This document shows positions 52,732 to 61,120 of a stretch of 64,000 nt of DNA, in pieces. The position numbers and the translations under genes were made by a program. Each line of letters begins with the position of its first letter. Within the stretch, counting starts at the first letter, position 1. Source of the stretch: an uncultured Lachnospiraceae bacterium (GTDB taxonomy: Bacteria; Bacillota; Clostridia; Lachnospirales; Lachnospiraceae); NCBI GenBank assembly GCA_947363565.1, contig CANAPP010000008.1, positions 1 to 64,000 on the forward strand, given 5' to 3'. The notes beneath the pieces are model-generated. The model did not search any database, had not been told where the DNA came from, and saw only the letters and a program-made list of their open reading frames with translations.

Positions 52732-53271
52732 ATGGGAAACGGACAGAAAAATGCAGCAGTTGGCAACACGAAGGTCAGGGATAACGGGGCGAAATTGATT
52801 TTTGATGACCCGGTTTTGTGCGCGGAGTTTCTGCGGGGGTATGTGGATATCGACCTGTTGAATTTTGAGAACTTGAGCGAGAACACCCCTGAATACCTGC
52901 TGCGCGTAATCAGTAAGATTATCACAGTATTTCTCGCAAAATTAAATATTCCAAAGGAAGAGATTGGAGAATTTACCGGGAAGATTGAACGGAGGGAATT
53001 TACGATGTTGTTTGACAGTTTTGAGGCGTATGATGTGCAGGAGACGAGACGGGTCAGCAGAGCGGAAGGAAAGGCAGAGGGAAAAGCAGAAGGGGAAAAA
53101 TATCATTTAGTAAAACAAATCTGCCGGAAGATGAAAAAGGATATGGCGGCAGAGGAGATAGCAGAGCAGTTGGAAGAGGATGTGGATGAAGTGCAGCGGA
53201 TATATGATATCGCGCTCCGCTATGCGCCGGATTTTGATGTTGACAGGATAACGGAAGAAGTTTTGAGATGA
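52732..53271 (+). CDS. Rpn/transposase-like protein remnant lacking its nuclease core
   Basis: The 179-residue protein has ends typical of the Rpn-type (PD-(D/E)XK) family common in Lachnospiraceae. The N-terminal part is KLIFDDPVLCAEFLRGYVDIDLL. The C-terminal part has FDSFEAYDVQETRR and a low-complexity EGKAEGKAEGEK stretch followed by a helical tail. The catalytic core that should lie between them (about residues 50-60) is missing, but the frame is open. It is probably inactive. Its stop overlaps the kinase start by 4 nt (ATGA), so this remnant now leads the two-component operon. Family assignment is from memory of the motif pattern. Confidence 0.6.
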   Translation: MGNGQKNAAVGNTKVRDNGAKLIFDDPVLCAEFLRGYVDIDLLNFENLSENTPEYLLRVISKIITVFLAKLNIPKEEIGEFTGKIERREFTMLFDSFEAYDVQETRRVSRAEGKAEGKAEGEKYHLVKQICRKMKKDMAAEEIAEQLEEDVDEVQRIYDIALRYAPDFDVDRITEEVLR

Positions 53272-55130
53272 TGCGTGCTGGACAAGGGAGTCGTACACAG
53301 AACAAAGGATTCCTGCAATGGTTTGCGGACCAGAAAGTAGGAAAGAAGATTATGTATACGTTCATTGTGACATCAGTCATTCCTCTGCTGCTTTCACAGG
53401 TTCTGATGCTGTATGTAATTTCCAATAACATGAAGGAAAAGGTGGATGACCTTATGGTAAACCAGCTTGTGCAGATTTCAGAGCGGACAGGCCTGACGGT
53501 TGACGTGTATACGAACCTGGTTTATCAGATTTACTCGGATGATGAGATTATTGAATATATGGCAGATTGCCAGAATGCGTCTTCCGAAATACGGGCGCGC
53601 GCATACAGGGAGATTTGCGGGAAACTGCAGCAGTACGGGCTGACCGCCGGCGGGATTGAGTGCATCAGCATCATATTGGAGGACGGCCAGGATATTACTT
53701 ACGATTTTGGGATGGCATCTGCGGTGGACAACCTGTGGGAAGGGTATGCGGACAAGAAAAGCATCGTGCCCTACAAACTGGCGCAGAAGGAATCTGCGAA
53801 TCTGGCTGTCTCGCCCACGCAGCGAGTTCAGAGGGGAGGGGAAGAAGAGCGGATCTTCCATATCTCCAAGCAGATGTATGATTTTTCGGATATACAGAAA
53901 GGCACGGTCGGCACGGTGGTCATGAGTATCAATGAGTCGGTGCTGAATGCCGTGTGCAGCGGGGCGCAGGATGGCGGCGAATTGTACACGATCAATTTTA
54001 TCATGGATAAGGACGGCAATATCCTGACTTATCCGGGCTCCTTTTATTCCGGTATCGCACTGTCCGAAGGCAGGACGGTGAAAGAATTTGTGGAAAAGAC
54101 GGGAGTGCTTGACGGGAAAAAGATTGCCGTTAACCAATATGAGAATGAGGATTTGGGATGGTATTTCTACAATGCGTATGATGAGGATTATATCCTGCGG
54201 GATGTCAGGCATATCCAATATCTGACCATTGCCATAGGCATCCTGCTGCTTATGGTGTCTGTTTTTCTGATTCGTTATACCGTTCTGCTTATAGAGAACT
54301 CTACGCGCAGCATAGTCGCGGGCATCATGGAAGTGCAGAAGGGGAACTTGGATGTGCAGGTTCATGTGGAGAGCAGAGATGAGATGGGGCAGATTGCCGG
54401 GAACTTCAATACGATGACAGGAAAGGTACAGGATCTGATCGAGGAAGTACAGGAAGTGACAGTCAAGCAGAAGGAGGCGGAGATACGTGCGCTGGAGGCG
54501 CAGATCAATCCCCATTTCCTGTATAATACTTTGGATTCGATCAACTGGATGGCGATTGAGAAGGAAGAATATGAAATCAGCCGGATGGTAAGGAACTTAG
54601 GAGTGATCTTGCGGTACAGCGTGGATAAAAGCAATAAGATGGCGACGGTGGCAGAGATGGCTGACTGGCTGGAGAAATATGTAAGCCTCCAGCGTATGCG
54701 GTTTAACGATGCATTTACCTGTGAGATTCATGTGCAGCCGGGGACAGAAAAGCTGTACATCCATAAGCTCCTGCTCCAGCCCTTTGTGGAAAATGCAATC
54801 CTTCATGGATTTAAGGAGATTGAGTACGGGGGAATCCTTCGGGTGGACGTGATGCTTTCAGAGTCCCGGGATGAGCTGGATATTATTATTGAGGATAACG
54901 GAAAAGGAATTCCCCGCCGGATAGCGGAGACATTTAACGACCCGGAAAGGGCGTGCCGGGATGACAAGTCAAGTATCGGCCTTCATAATGCATTTTCCAG
55001 AATGCGGATGTATTACGGAGACAGTGCGTCGTGGAATGTGAGCAGCATTCCGGAGGTTGGTACAGTCATTACGTTAAAGATTCCGGTCAGCGAAAAGGGA
55101 GGTGCTGGGGATGCGGATTGTGATTGTTGA
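53268..55130 (+). CDS. YesM-type sensor histidine kinase (locus 2, intact)
   Basis: The 620-residue membrane kinase has two transmembrane segments (about residues 25-48 and 305-330) flanking an extracytoplasmic double-Cache-like domain. A HAMP linker follows, then the His-kinase domain with phospho-His416 in INPHFLYNTLDSINW. The ATPase has N-box FVENAILHG and G-box NGKGIPRR with SSIGLHNAFSRMRMYYG. It phosphorylates the AraC-type regulator, whose gene overlaps its end by 20 nt. ATG 53268 or 53271 may be used. It serves as the template showing what the locus 1 kinase has lost. Confidence 0.93.
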   Translation: MMRAGQGSRTQNKGFLQWFADQKVGKKIMYTFIVTSVIPLLLSQVLMLYVISNNMKEKVDDLMVNQLVQISERTGLTVDVYTNLVYQIYSDDEIIEYMADCQNASSEIRARAYREICGKLQQYGLTAGGIECISIILEDGQDITYDFGMASAVDNLWEGYADKKSIVPYKLAQKESANLAVSPTQRVQRGGEEERIFHISKQMYDFSDIQKGTVGTVVMSINESVLNAVCSGAQDGGELYTINFIMDKDGNILTYPGSFYSGIALSEGRTVKEFVEKTGVLDGKKIAVNQYENEDLGWYFYNAYDEDYILRDVRHIQYLTIAIGILLLMVSVFLIRYTVLLIENSTRSIVAGIMEVQKGNLDVQVHVESRDEMGQIAGNFNTMTGKVQDLIEEVQEVTVKQKEAEIRALEAQINPHFLYNTLDSINWMAIEKEEYEISRMVRNLGVILRYSVDKSNKMATVAEMADWLEKYVSLQRMRFNDAFTCEIHVQPGTEKLYIHKLLLQPFVENAILHGFKEIEYGGILRVDVMLSESRDELDIIIEDNGKGIPRRIAETFNDPERACRDDKSSIGLHNAFSRMRMYYGDSASWNVSSIPEVGTVITLKIPVSEKGGAGDADCDC

Positions 55131-56634
55131 GGATGAGATTAAGATCAGAGAAGGGATTGCGAAAATGATTGAGTCGCAGACACAGCATGTGGTCCAGGGG
55201 AAAGCGGTGAACGGCGAAGAAGGTCTTGAGATGATCTTAAGATTCAAGCCGGAGCTGGTAATCACGGATGTCCGGATGCCGAAGATGGACGGTCTTGAGA
55301 TGGTGAAGGCTCTCCATGAGCGGAAAATCCCTTTGCATGTAGTAATCCTGAGCGGATATTCGGAATTTGAGTACGCCCAGAAGGCAATCAGGTACGATGT
55401 GGACGAGTATCTCCTGAAACCGCTGGACATAGACGATATCCGGAACATGCTCTGCAAGGTAGAAAAAAAGATCCAAAGAGAGCAGATGACAAGCGGAACG
55501 CCAGGGCTGCATCTTCGCAATCTCCTCACCGGAGAGGATGCGGATAAGGAGAAAAATTGTGATATTTTAAAAGATATCTGCGGCTTTCCGGCCGAGGGAG
55601 AGTACGAGCTTTTCGCAGGCTATATCGGGTCGGCGGAAGTATCCTATAGAGACGAGGTCGAGCGTGCCGCGGAAGAGCTTAGAAAGAAGTACCATGAACT
55701 TAAGATTTATTATATCTATGTGGAGAACAGGCAGAAAGGATATCTGCTTGTCTGCGGGGAACCGGGGGAAGGGAGATTTGCGGAGCTTGAGAGGTCTTTC
55801 TATAATAAACTGCTCCTGCAATACCGGGATAAGACGGAAAAGGCCGTCTGGACGAGAAAAAGATTCCGGCATCCAGAGGAGATTGCTGACACGGCAAAGG
55901 AACTTGACGGACTGCTTACCTATGCGCTGGTCCTTTCGCCAGAGGGGTGGCTGGATAGCGCACAGGCGGAAAAATACAGTCCGCAGCTTTTCTGCGCCCC
56001 GGTCTCCCTCTATAACAAGATGCGAAACGCCATCTGCCAGGACGACGCGCAGAAACTGAAGAAGGTAATGGAGGATTTCCTTGCATATATGGCAGAAGGC
56101 CATTTTGAGATTGGGGAGATACGGAAAGCATTTATCAAGAGCTATTATCTGATCAGCGATACCGTTCAGGAGATAGATAACGCCAGATACCAGCATCTTA
56201 AGGCGAAAAATCTCCTGAGGAATATTGAAGGAGCTGTCACCTGGCATGAGCTTAAAAACGCATACATGGATGTGTTCCAGGTGATTGCCGGGGCACAGGT
56301 AAAGCGCGAAGATATCAGCAACTATGTGATCAAGCGGGCGATCAACCATATCAGGGAGCACTATCAGGAAGGGCTTACGCAGGAAGAAGTGGCATCCGTC
56401 CTTGAGATTACCCCGGAGTATTTAAGTACGCTGTTTAACCGGGAGATGGGGATTAATTTTTCTGTATTTTTAAAGCAGTTCCGCATCAGCCATGCAAAAC
56501 GGATGCTGAAAGGAACGAATCTGAAAGTATATGAGATTGCAAATGCGGTCGGTTACAGTGATCCGAAGTATTTCCAGCGGGTGTTCAAGGAAGAGATCGG
56601 AGTGTCGCCCGGAGAGTACCGGCAGATGGGGTAG
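55111..56634 (+). CDS. AraC-type response regulator YesN (locus 2)
   Basis: The 507-residue regulator has a receiver domain (IVIVEDEIKIREGI, phospho-Asp in LVITDVRMPKMDG, Lys in YLLKPLDIDD), a central linker and a C-terminal AraC domain (TQEEVASVLEITPEYLSTLF and VYEIANAVGYSDPKYFQRVF). ATG 55111 follows GGGAGGTGCTGGGG; an in-frame GTG at 55102 is less likely. It should activate the transporter and GH127 operon downstream. Lipoprotein 1 starts 9 nt after its stop. Confidence 0.93.
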   Translation: MRIVIVEDEIKIREGIAKMIESQTQHVVQGKAVNGEEGLEMILRFKPELVITDVRMPKMDGLEMVKALHERKIPLHVVILSGYSEFEYAQKAIRYDVDEYLLKPLDIDDIRNMLCKVEKKIQREQMTSGTPGLHLRNLLTGEDADKEKNCDILKDICGFPAEGEYELFAGYIGSAEVSYRDEVERAAEELRKKYHELKIYYIYVENRQKGYLLVCGEPGEGRFAELERSFYNKLLLQYRDKTEKAVWTRKRFRHPEEIADTAKELDGLLTYALVLSPEGWLDSAQAEKYSPQLFCAPVSLYNKMRNAICQDDAQKLKKVMEDFLAYMAEGHFEIGEIRKAFIKSYYLISDTVQEIDNARYQHLKAKNLLRNIEGAVTWHELKNAYMDVFQVIAGAQVKREDISNYVIKRAINHIREHYQEGLTQEEVASVLEITPEYLSTLFNREMGINFSVFLKQFRISHAKRMLKGTNLKVYEIANAVGYSDPKYFQRVFKEEIGVSPGEYRQMG

Positions 56635-56643
56635 GAGGAGAGA

Positions 56644-57864
56644 ATGAACGGCTATATGAAAAAAATACTGTCTGCGGGGCTGCTTTTGTGCCTTTTGGGA
56701 TTCCAGGGCTGCGCGGCGGCAGAGGCGGACAGAGAGGAAGAAGAGGCAGAGACAAAAAAAGAGATCGTCCTCTGGACCTACTATGAGACTAACATGCAGA
56801 AGGCATCCATGGACGAGCTGGTGAGCGGGTTCAATGAATCCCAGGAGGAATACCATCTGACATGGGAATACCATGGTCCTGTCACGGAATTTAATAAGCG
56901 GCTGGCAATCGCCATCACCCAGAACCAGCTCCCGGATATGGTGATCCTGGACAATCCGGATATGGCAACCTATATCGAGATGGACAAGTTGGAGGATATC
57001 ACGGAGCATATAAAGGATATAGAAGAACTGGGGCAGTATTTTCCCAGTGCCATGAAGTCTGTGACAGCAGAGGACAGGTATTACGGATTGCCGTTTTGCT
57101 GCAACAATGTGGCGCTTATTTATAACAAGGACATACTTAAAGGGGCAGGAATCCATGTGCCCCAGACCTGGGAAGAGCTTAAGAGGGCGGCCAAAGAGCT
57201 CTCCGCCCCCGGAAGATATGGATTTGCCATGTCAGCGATTGACGGGGAACAGGGAGCGTTTCAGTTTGGGGCTTTTATGCTGTCGGCAGGAGACAGCCTT
57301 GAACAGGCAGGCGGGCGGGGAACGTTAAACGCGTTCCGGTTCATTAAGGATATGGTGGATAATGGCTGGATGTCCCGCGACTGCGTGAACTGGTCACAGA
57401 ACGATGTGGCTAGGACGTTTATCAATGGAGAGTGCGCCATGATGGAGAACGGGCCGTGGGTGTTCCCGGCGCTGGATGAATCGGGAGTCAACTATGGTGT
57501 GGCGGCATTTCCGGCAGGGAAGGAGCAGACAGGGCTGCTCGGCGGGGAGGACATCGCGGTGCTTAAAGGGAAGGATGTGAAGGGCAGCATCGCTTTCCTC
57601 AAATATTACAGCCAGACATCCACGATGCTGAACGCGAACCTGATGGCGAATTCGCTCCCGCCGAGACAGGATGTGGCAGAGCTTTCCTTAAAAGTCAATC
57701 CGGGCTACCGGGTCATCCTGTCTCAGATGGGAGACTGTATATCCAGGACTGACTGCGGCAGCTGGTCAGAGCTGTCCGCAAAACTTTCCGACGGGCAATA
57801 CCGCGTGATCACCGGCGAGAGCACGCCCGAGGAAGTATGTGAGGAGATAAAGAAGATAAAATAA
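56644..57864 (+). CDS. Sugar-binding lipoprotein 1 of locus 2 (regulator-linked)
   Basis: The 406-residue extracellular solute-binding protein has a signal peptide ending at a Cys in GFQGC (Cys23, or Cys19 if ATG 56656 is used) and an acidic linker. It is a paralogue of the transporter-linked protein at 58022; both share the YET/YFE-T segment, GFNESQ, LPD-VILD and IEMD. It is separated from that gene by a terminator and belongs to the kinase/regulator transcript. The same arrangement occurs in locus 1. A co-receptor role for the kinase is suggested but not shown. Confidence 0.88.
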   Translation: MNGYMKKILSAGLLLCLLGFQGCAAAEADREEEEAETKKEIVLWTYYETNMQKASMDELVSGFNESQEEYHLTWEYHGPVTEFNKRLAIAITQNQLPDMVILDNPDMATYIEMDKLEDITEHIKDIEELGQYFPSAMKSVTAEDRYYGLPFCCNNVALIYNKDILKGAGIHVPQTWEELKRAAKELSAPGRYGFAMSAIDGEQGAFQFGAFMLSAGDSLEQAGGRGTLNAFRFIKDMVDNGWMSRDCVNWSQNDVARTFINGECAMMENGPWVFPALDESGVNYGVAAFPAGKEQTGLLGGEDIAVLKGKDVKGSIAFLKYYSQTSTMLNANLMANSLPPRQDVAELSLKVNPGYRVILSQMGDCISRTDCGSWSELSAKLSDGQYRVITGESTPEEVCEEIKKIK

Positions 57865-57883
57865 GATAAGAAAATGAGGAAGA

Positions 57884-57935
57884 AAACAGGGTGGACAATT
57901 CAGTTGAAGAATGTCCACCCTGTTTAAATATTTAG
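57884..57935 (+). terminator. Terminator between locus 2 regulatory and transport operons
   Basis: AAACAGGGTGGACA (57884-57897) pairs perfectly with 57912-57925, followed by a weak T-rich stretch (TTTAAATATTT). Confidence 0.8.
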
Positions 57936-57960
57936 AGTACAAAGAATAATCATATTTTCC

Positions 57961-57966
57961 TATACT
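57961..57966 (+). promoter_or_regulatory. -10 element of the locus 2 transporter promoter
   Basis: TATACT lies 55 nt before the binding-protein ATG. No good -35 is present (TACAAA), as expected for an AraC-activated promoter. Confidence 0.45.
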
Positions 57967-58021
57967 TGATTTAACAAATAAAACAAGAAACAACAAATGA
58001 TTCAAGAAAGGCAGGAAAATT

Positions 58022-59287
58022 ATGAAAAAAAGAATGGTAAGCGTACTTTTATGCCTGGCCATGGCGGCAGGAATGATGGCAGGCTGCAGTGGCGGAGGTG
58101 ATTCCAAAGGTTCATCGGACAAAGAGGGCACAACTGGGGGAAAGGAATCCGTTGTGATCTGGGATTATTTTGAGACCGATGCCCAGAAGAACATGATGCA
58201 GGATATGATCGACGGATTTAACGAATCCCAGGATAAATATGAAGCCTCTCATGTGTATGTACCTTTTGCAGATTACGAGAAACAGCTGACTCTTGGCATG
58301 GCATCCGGGGAACTGCCGGATCTGGTTATCTTAGACGGCTGCGGTATGGCATCCTTCATCGAGATGGATCTGTTCGGAGATGTGTCGGCAGCAGATATTA
58401 AATGGGATGAATATATGGAAGGACCTATGTCCTCTACAATGGCTGACGGAAAGCACTACGGAATCCCGTTTGCAACCAACTGTACCGCATTGTTCTACAA
58501 TAAGGATATTTTCGACGCGGCAAAGATGGATTACCCGGATGAGAATACTACGTGGGAAGATTTCCGTGAGATGGCAAAGGCATTGACCAAAGACGGCGTT
58601 ACCGGATTTGGAAATGCGGCCACCGGCACAGACGAAGGTACGTTCCAGTGTCTGCAATGGTTATACACGGCGGGTGGAGATTATCAGAACATCAAGGGCG
58701 GAATGGACGCTTACAAGCTGATGCAGGAAATGGTGGCAGAGGGTTCATGGTCTAAGGACTGCGTGAACTGGACCCAGTCAGATGCCAATAACAACTTCGT
58801 CGCAGGGAACCTGGCGATGCAGCAGAACGGCCCGTGGCAGATTCCCGGAATCGAAAAAGATGCGCCGGAGCTGAACTATGGCGTGACTGTCCTTCCGAAG
58901 AAGGATGCGGATTCCGGACAGGCAACCTCCATCCTCGGCGGTGAGAATATGGGCGCGGTAAAGCAGGATAATATGGACGGCGCGATTGCTTTCATGGAGT
59001 ATTATGACCAGACAGATGTCATGATAGAGTGTATGAAACAGTACGGTTCTTTCCCTCCGAAGACAGAGGCAGCGCAGGATTCTTACTGGACGGACGACCC
59101 GATCCAGAAAGCATTTATCCAGCAGCTTGACACATCGATCCCGAGAGGGCCGAGCGCATCCTGGCCGGCATACTCAGACGCGATCCAGACAGGATTCCAG
59201 GAGGTAATGACTTCCGCAAAGACACCGGAAAAAGCGTCAGAGGATACACAGGCAGCAGTGGATAAAGTAAAAGCATCAGAAAAATAA
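58022..59287 (+). CDS. Sugar ABC transporter substrate-binding lipoprotein 2 (locus 2)
   Basis: The 421-residue extracellular solute-binding protein has a signal peptide with lipobox MMAGC (Cys22), a Gly/Ser-rich linker and the family-1 fold (FADYEKQLTLGMASGELPDL, YGIPFATNCTALFYNKD). It delivers sugar to the permease pair. The ligand is probably an arabino-oligosaccharide, from the co-encoded GH127 enzyme. ATG 58022 follows GAAAGGCAGG. A strong hairpin directly after the stop suggests higher expression of this protein than of the permeases. Confidence 0.92.
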   Translation: MKKRMVSVLLCLAMAAGMMAGCSGGGDSKGSSDKEGTTGGKESVVIWDYFETDAQKNMMQDMIDGFNESQDKYEASHVYVPFADYEKQLTLGMASGELPDLVILDGCGMASFIEMDLFGDVSAADIKWDEYMEGPMSSTMADGKHYGIPFATNCTALFYNKDIFDAAKMDYPDENTTWEDFREMAKALTKDGVTGFGNAATGTDEGTFQCLQWLYTAGGDYQNIKGGMDAYKLMQEMVAEGSWSKDCVNWTQSDANNNFVAGNLAMQQNGPWQIPGIEKDAPELNYGVTVLPKKDADSGQATSILGGENMGAVKQDNMDGAIAFMEYYDQTDVMIECMKQYGSFPPKTEAAQDSYWTDDPIQKAFIQQLDTSIPRGPSASWPAYSDAIQTGFQEVMTSAKTPEKASEDTQAAVDKVKASEK

Positions 59288-59297
59288 TGAACCGGTG

Positions 59298-59325
59298 AGG
59301 GACAGGAGCACCCTGTCCCTTTTTA
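59298..59325 (+). terminator. Attenuator hairpin after the locus 2 binding-protein gene
   Basis: AGGGACAGG (59298-59306) pairs with CCTGTCCCT (59312-59320), followed by five T. It lies 30 nt before the permease gene. Confidence 0.78.
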
Positions 59326-59354
59326 AACATTACATGCAGAAAGGATGGAATGAG

Positions 59355-60260
59355 ATGAAGAAAAGGAACCATATAAGTATAAGGGCAGGATTTTTGTTTG
59401 CGCTGCCGGCCGCCATCTATATGCTAATATTTGTCGGATATCCGATGATACAGAACTTTATCTTAAGTTTTAAAAACGTGGATGTATATACATTCTCAGA
59501 TACGGCCAAGCAGTCTTTTGTGGGATTGGCCAATTATACCGAACTGTTCTCAGGCGAGGAGGCAATCCTGTCAACTGCGATTGCCAACACATTGATCTTT
59601 ACGGTGATATCGATCTTCTTTCAGTTTTTTATCGGATTCGGGCTGGCGCTTTTGTTCAGCAAGAAGTTCAAGGGAAGTTCGTTCTTCCGGGGAGTTACGA
59701 TGATCTCCTGGCTTTTGCCGGTTACGGTTGCGGGCCTGTTATTTAAGTTCATGTTTGCCAGCAAGGGGGGAATCATCAACCAGCTATTTATGTCCCTGCA
59801 TCTTATTGATGCACCTCTTGAGTGGCTGCTGGATCCAAAGCTTGCTATGGCTGCGATTGTCGTCGCAAATATATGGATTGGTATTCCGTTTAATATGATG
59901 CTGCTGATCACAGGGCTTACGACCATACCGGAGGAAATCTATGAAAGCTCAAAGCTTGACGGGGCCAATAAATTCCAGACTCTGTTCCAGATCACAATTC
60001 CGATGATCCGTCCGGCTATCATGTCAGTGCTGACTTTAGGATTCGTCTATACCTTTAAGGTCTTTGACCTTGTGTGGGTAATGACAAAGGGCGGGCCGGT
60101 CAACTCCACGGAGCTGGTATCTACATACGCATATAAGCTGTCCTTTGAGCAGTTCCAGTTCAGCAAAGGTGCCGCGGCGGCCAATATCTTGTTTTTGATC
60201 CTGTTTGTTGTCGGCATATTCTATATTAAGCTGATCAATGATGAAGAAGAGGTGATGTAA
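59355..60260 (+). CDS. CUT1 ABC sugar transporter permease, MalF-type (locus 2)
   Basis: The 301-residue permease has six predicted transmembrane segments and the EAA-type loop YESSKLDGANKFQTLFQITI, where Ser-Ser replaces Ala-Ala. ATG 59355 is chosen because it follows AGAAAGGATGG and homology begins at this basic start; an upstream in-frame ATG at 59295 lies in the attenuator hairpin. The second permease starts 1 nt after its stop. Confidence 0.93.
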   Translation: MKKRNHISIRAGFLFALPAAIYMLIFVGYPMIQNFILSFKNVDVYTFSDTAKQSFVGLANYTELFSGEEAILSTAIANTLIFTVISIFFQFFIGFGLALLFSKKFKGSSFFRGVTMISWLLPVTVAGLLFKFMFASKGGIINQLFMSLHLIDAPLEWLLDPKLAMAAIVVANIWIGIPFNMMLLITGLTTIPEEIYESSKLDGANKFQTLFQITIPMIRPAIMSVLTLGFVYTFKVFDLVWVMTKGGPVNSTELVSTYAYKLSFEQFQFSKGAAAANILFLILFVVGIFYIKLINDEEEVM

Positions 60261-60261
60261 G

Positions 60262-61092
60262 ATGAAGAAAGAAAAAGGAAATTGGAAATTTTTTATCATT
60301 GGAGCAATCGTATTTGTTATATTCATCTTCCCGCTGTACTGGATGGTGGTCACGGCACTGAAAACGCAGGTTGAGATCTTCCAGATTCCGACGCCGCTGT
60401 GGCCGAAAGACCTGACCTTTGATGCGTTTGCAGATCAGCTCTCCGCATCCAGTGATACGTTAAGAGGCTTTAAAAACAGTGTGATCATAGCCAGCGGAGC
60501 GACGGTTATCTCCACGATACTGGCGATTCCCGCGGCTTACGGGCTTGCGAGGTTCAAATTCAGCGGAAGAAAGGTACTGATCTTATATTTCCTAATGACA
60601 CAGATGCTGCCGTCAACACTGATTCTTACGTCCCTGTACATCATGTTTTCAAAGATGGGGCTTTTGAACTCTTATCTGGCACCTATACTGGCGGATGCGA
60701 CGCTGGGAATCCCGTTCAGCATTATTATCCTGAGGACGTACTTTTTGTCCATTCCGAAGGAGCTTGACGAGGCGGCGAAGATCGACGGATGCAACAGCAT
60801 CACTTCATTTACCAAAGTCATGCTGCCGATCGCCAAACCGGGGATTGTGGTAGCAGCGGTATTTTCCTTTGTATATGCGTGGGGCGACCTGATCTATGGT
60901 ATCACGTTTATCACGGATCCGAATATGCGCCCGATAACGTCCAGTATCTACAATTATGTGCAGCAATATCAGACTTTGTGGAATGCGACGATGGCATTTG
61001 GTATCATCGCAATCCTGCCGGTTGTGCTGATCTTTATCTTTATGCAGAAATACATTGTCAGCGGCCTGACGAACGGCGCGGTGAAGGCATAA
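60262..61092 (+). CDS. CUT1 ABC sugar transporter permease, MalG-type (locus 2)
   Basis: The 276-residue permease has six predicted transmembrane segments and the EAA loop DEAAKIDGCNSITSFTKVML. It ends in VSGLTNGAVKA, the usual MalG-like C-terminus. It forms the channel with the preceding permease. No ATPase gene follows; the next gene is the GH127 enzyme, 28 nt downstream. Confidence 0.93.
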   Translation: MKKEKGNWKFFIIGAIVFVIFIFPLYWMVVTALKTQVEIFQIPTPLWPKDLTFDAFADQLSASSDTLRGFKNSVIIASGATVISTILAIPAAYGLARFKFSGRKVLILYFLMTQMLPSTLILTSLYIMFSKMGLLNSYLAPILADATLGIPFSIIILRTYFLSIPKELDEAAKIDGCNSITSFTKVMLPIAKPGIVVAAVFSFVYAWGDLIYGITFITDPNMRPITSSIYNYVQQYQTLWNATMAFGIIAILPVVLIFIFMQKYIVSGLTNGAVKA

Positions 61093-61120
61093 CGCAGATT
61101 TTTAAGGAGGAACACGAAAT

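Noticed and set aside
52732-53271. Active transposase or insertion sequence
   Set aside because: There is no catalytic core, no terminal inverted repeats and no target duplication around it.
53478-54515. Minus-strand open frame of 345 codons opposite the locus 2 kinase
   Set aside because: It is a shadow of the kinase gene, with no homology and no ribosome site.
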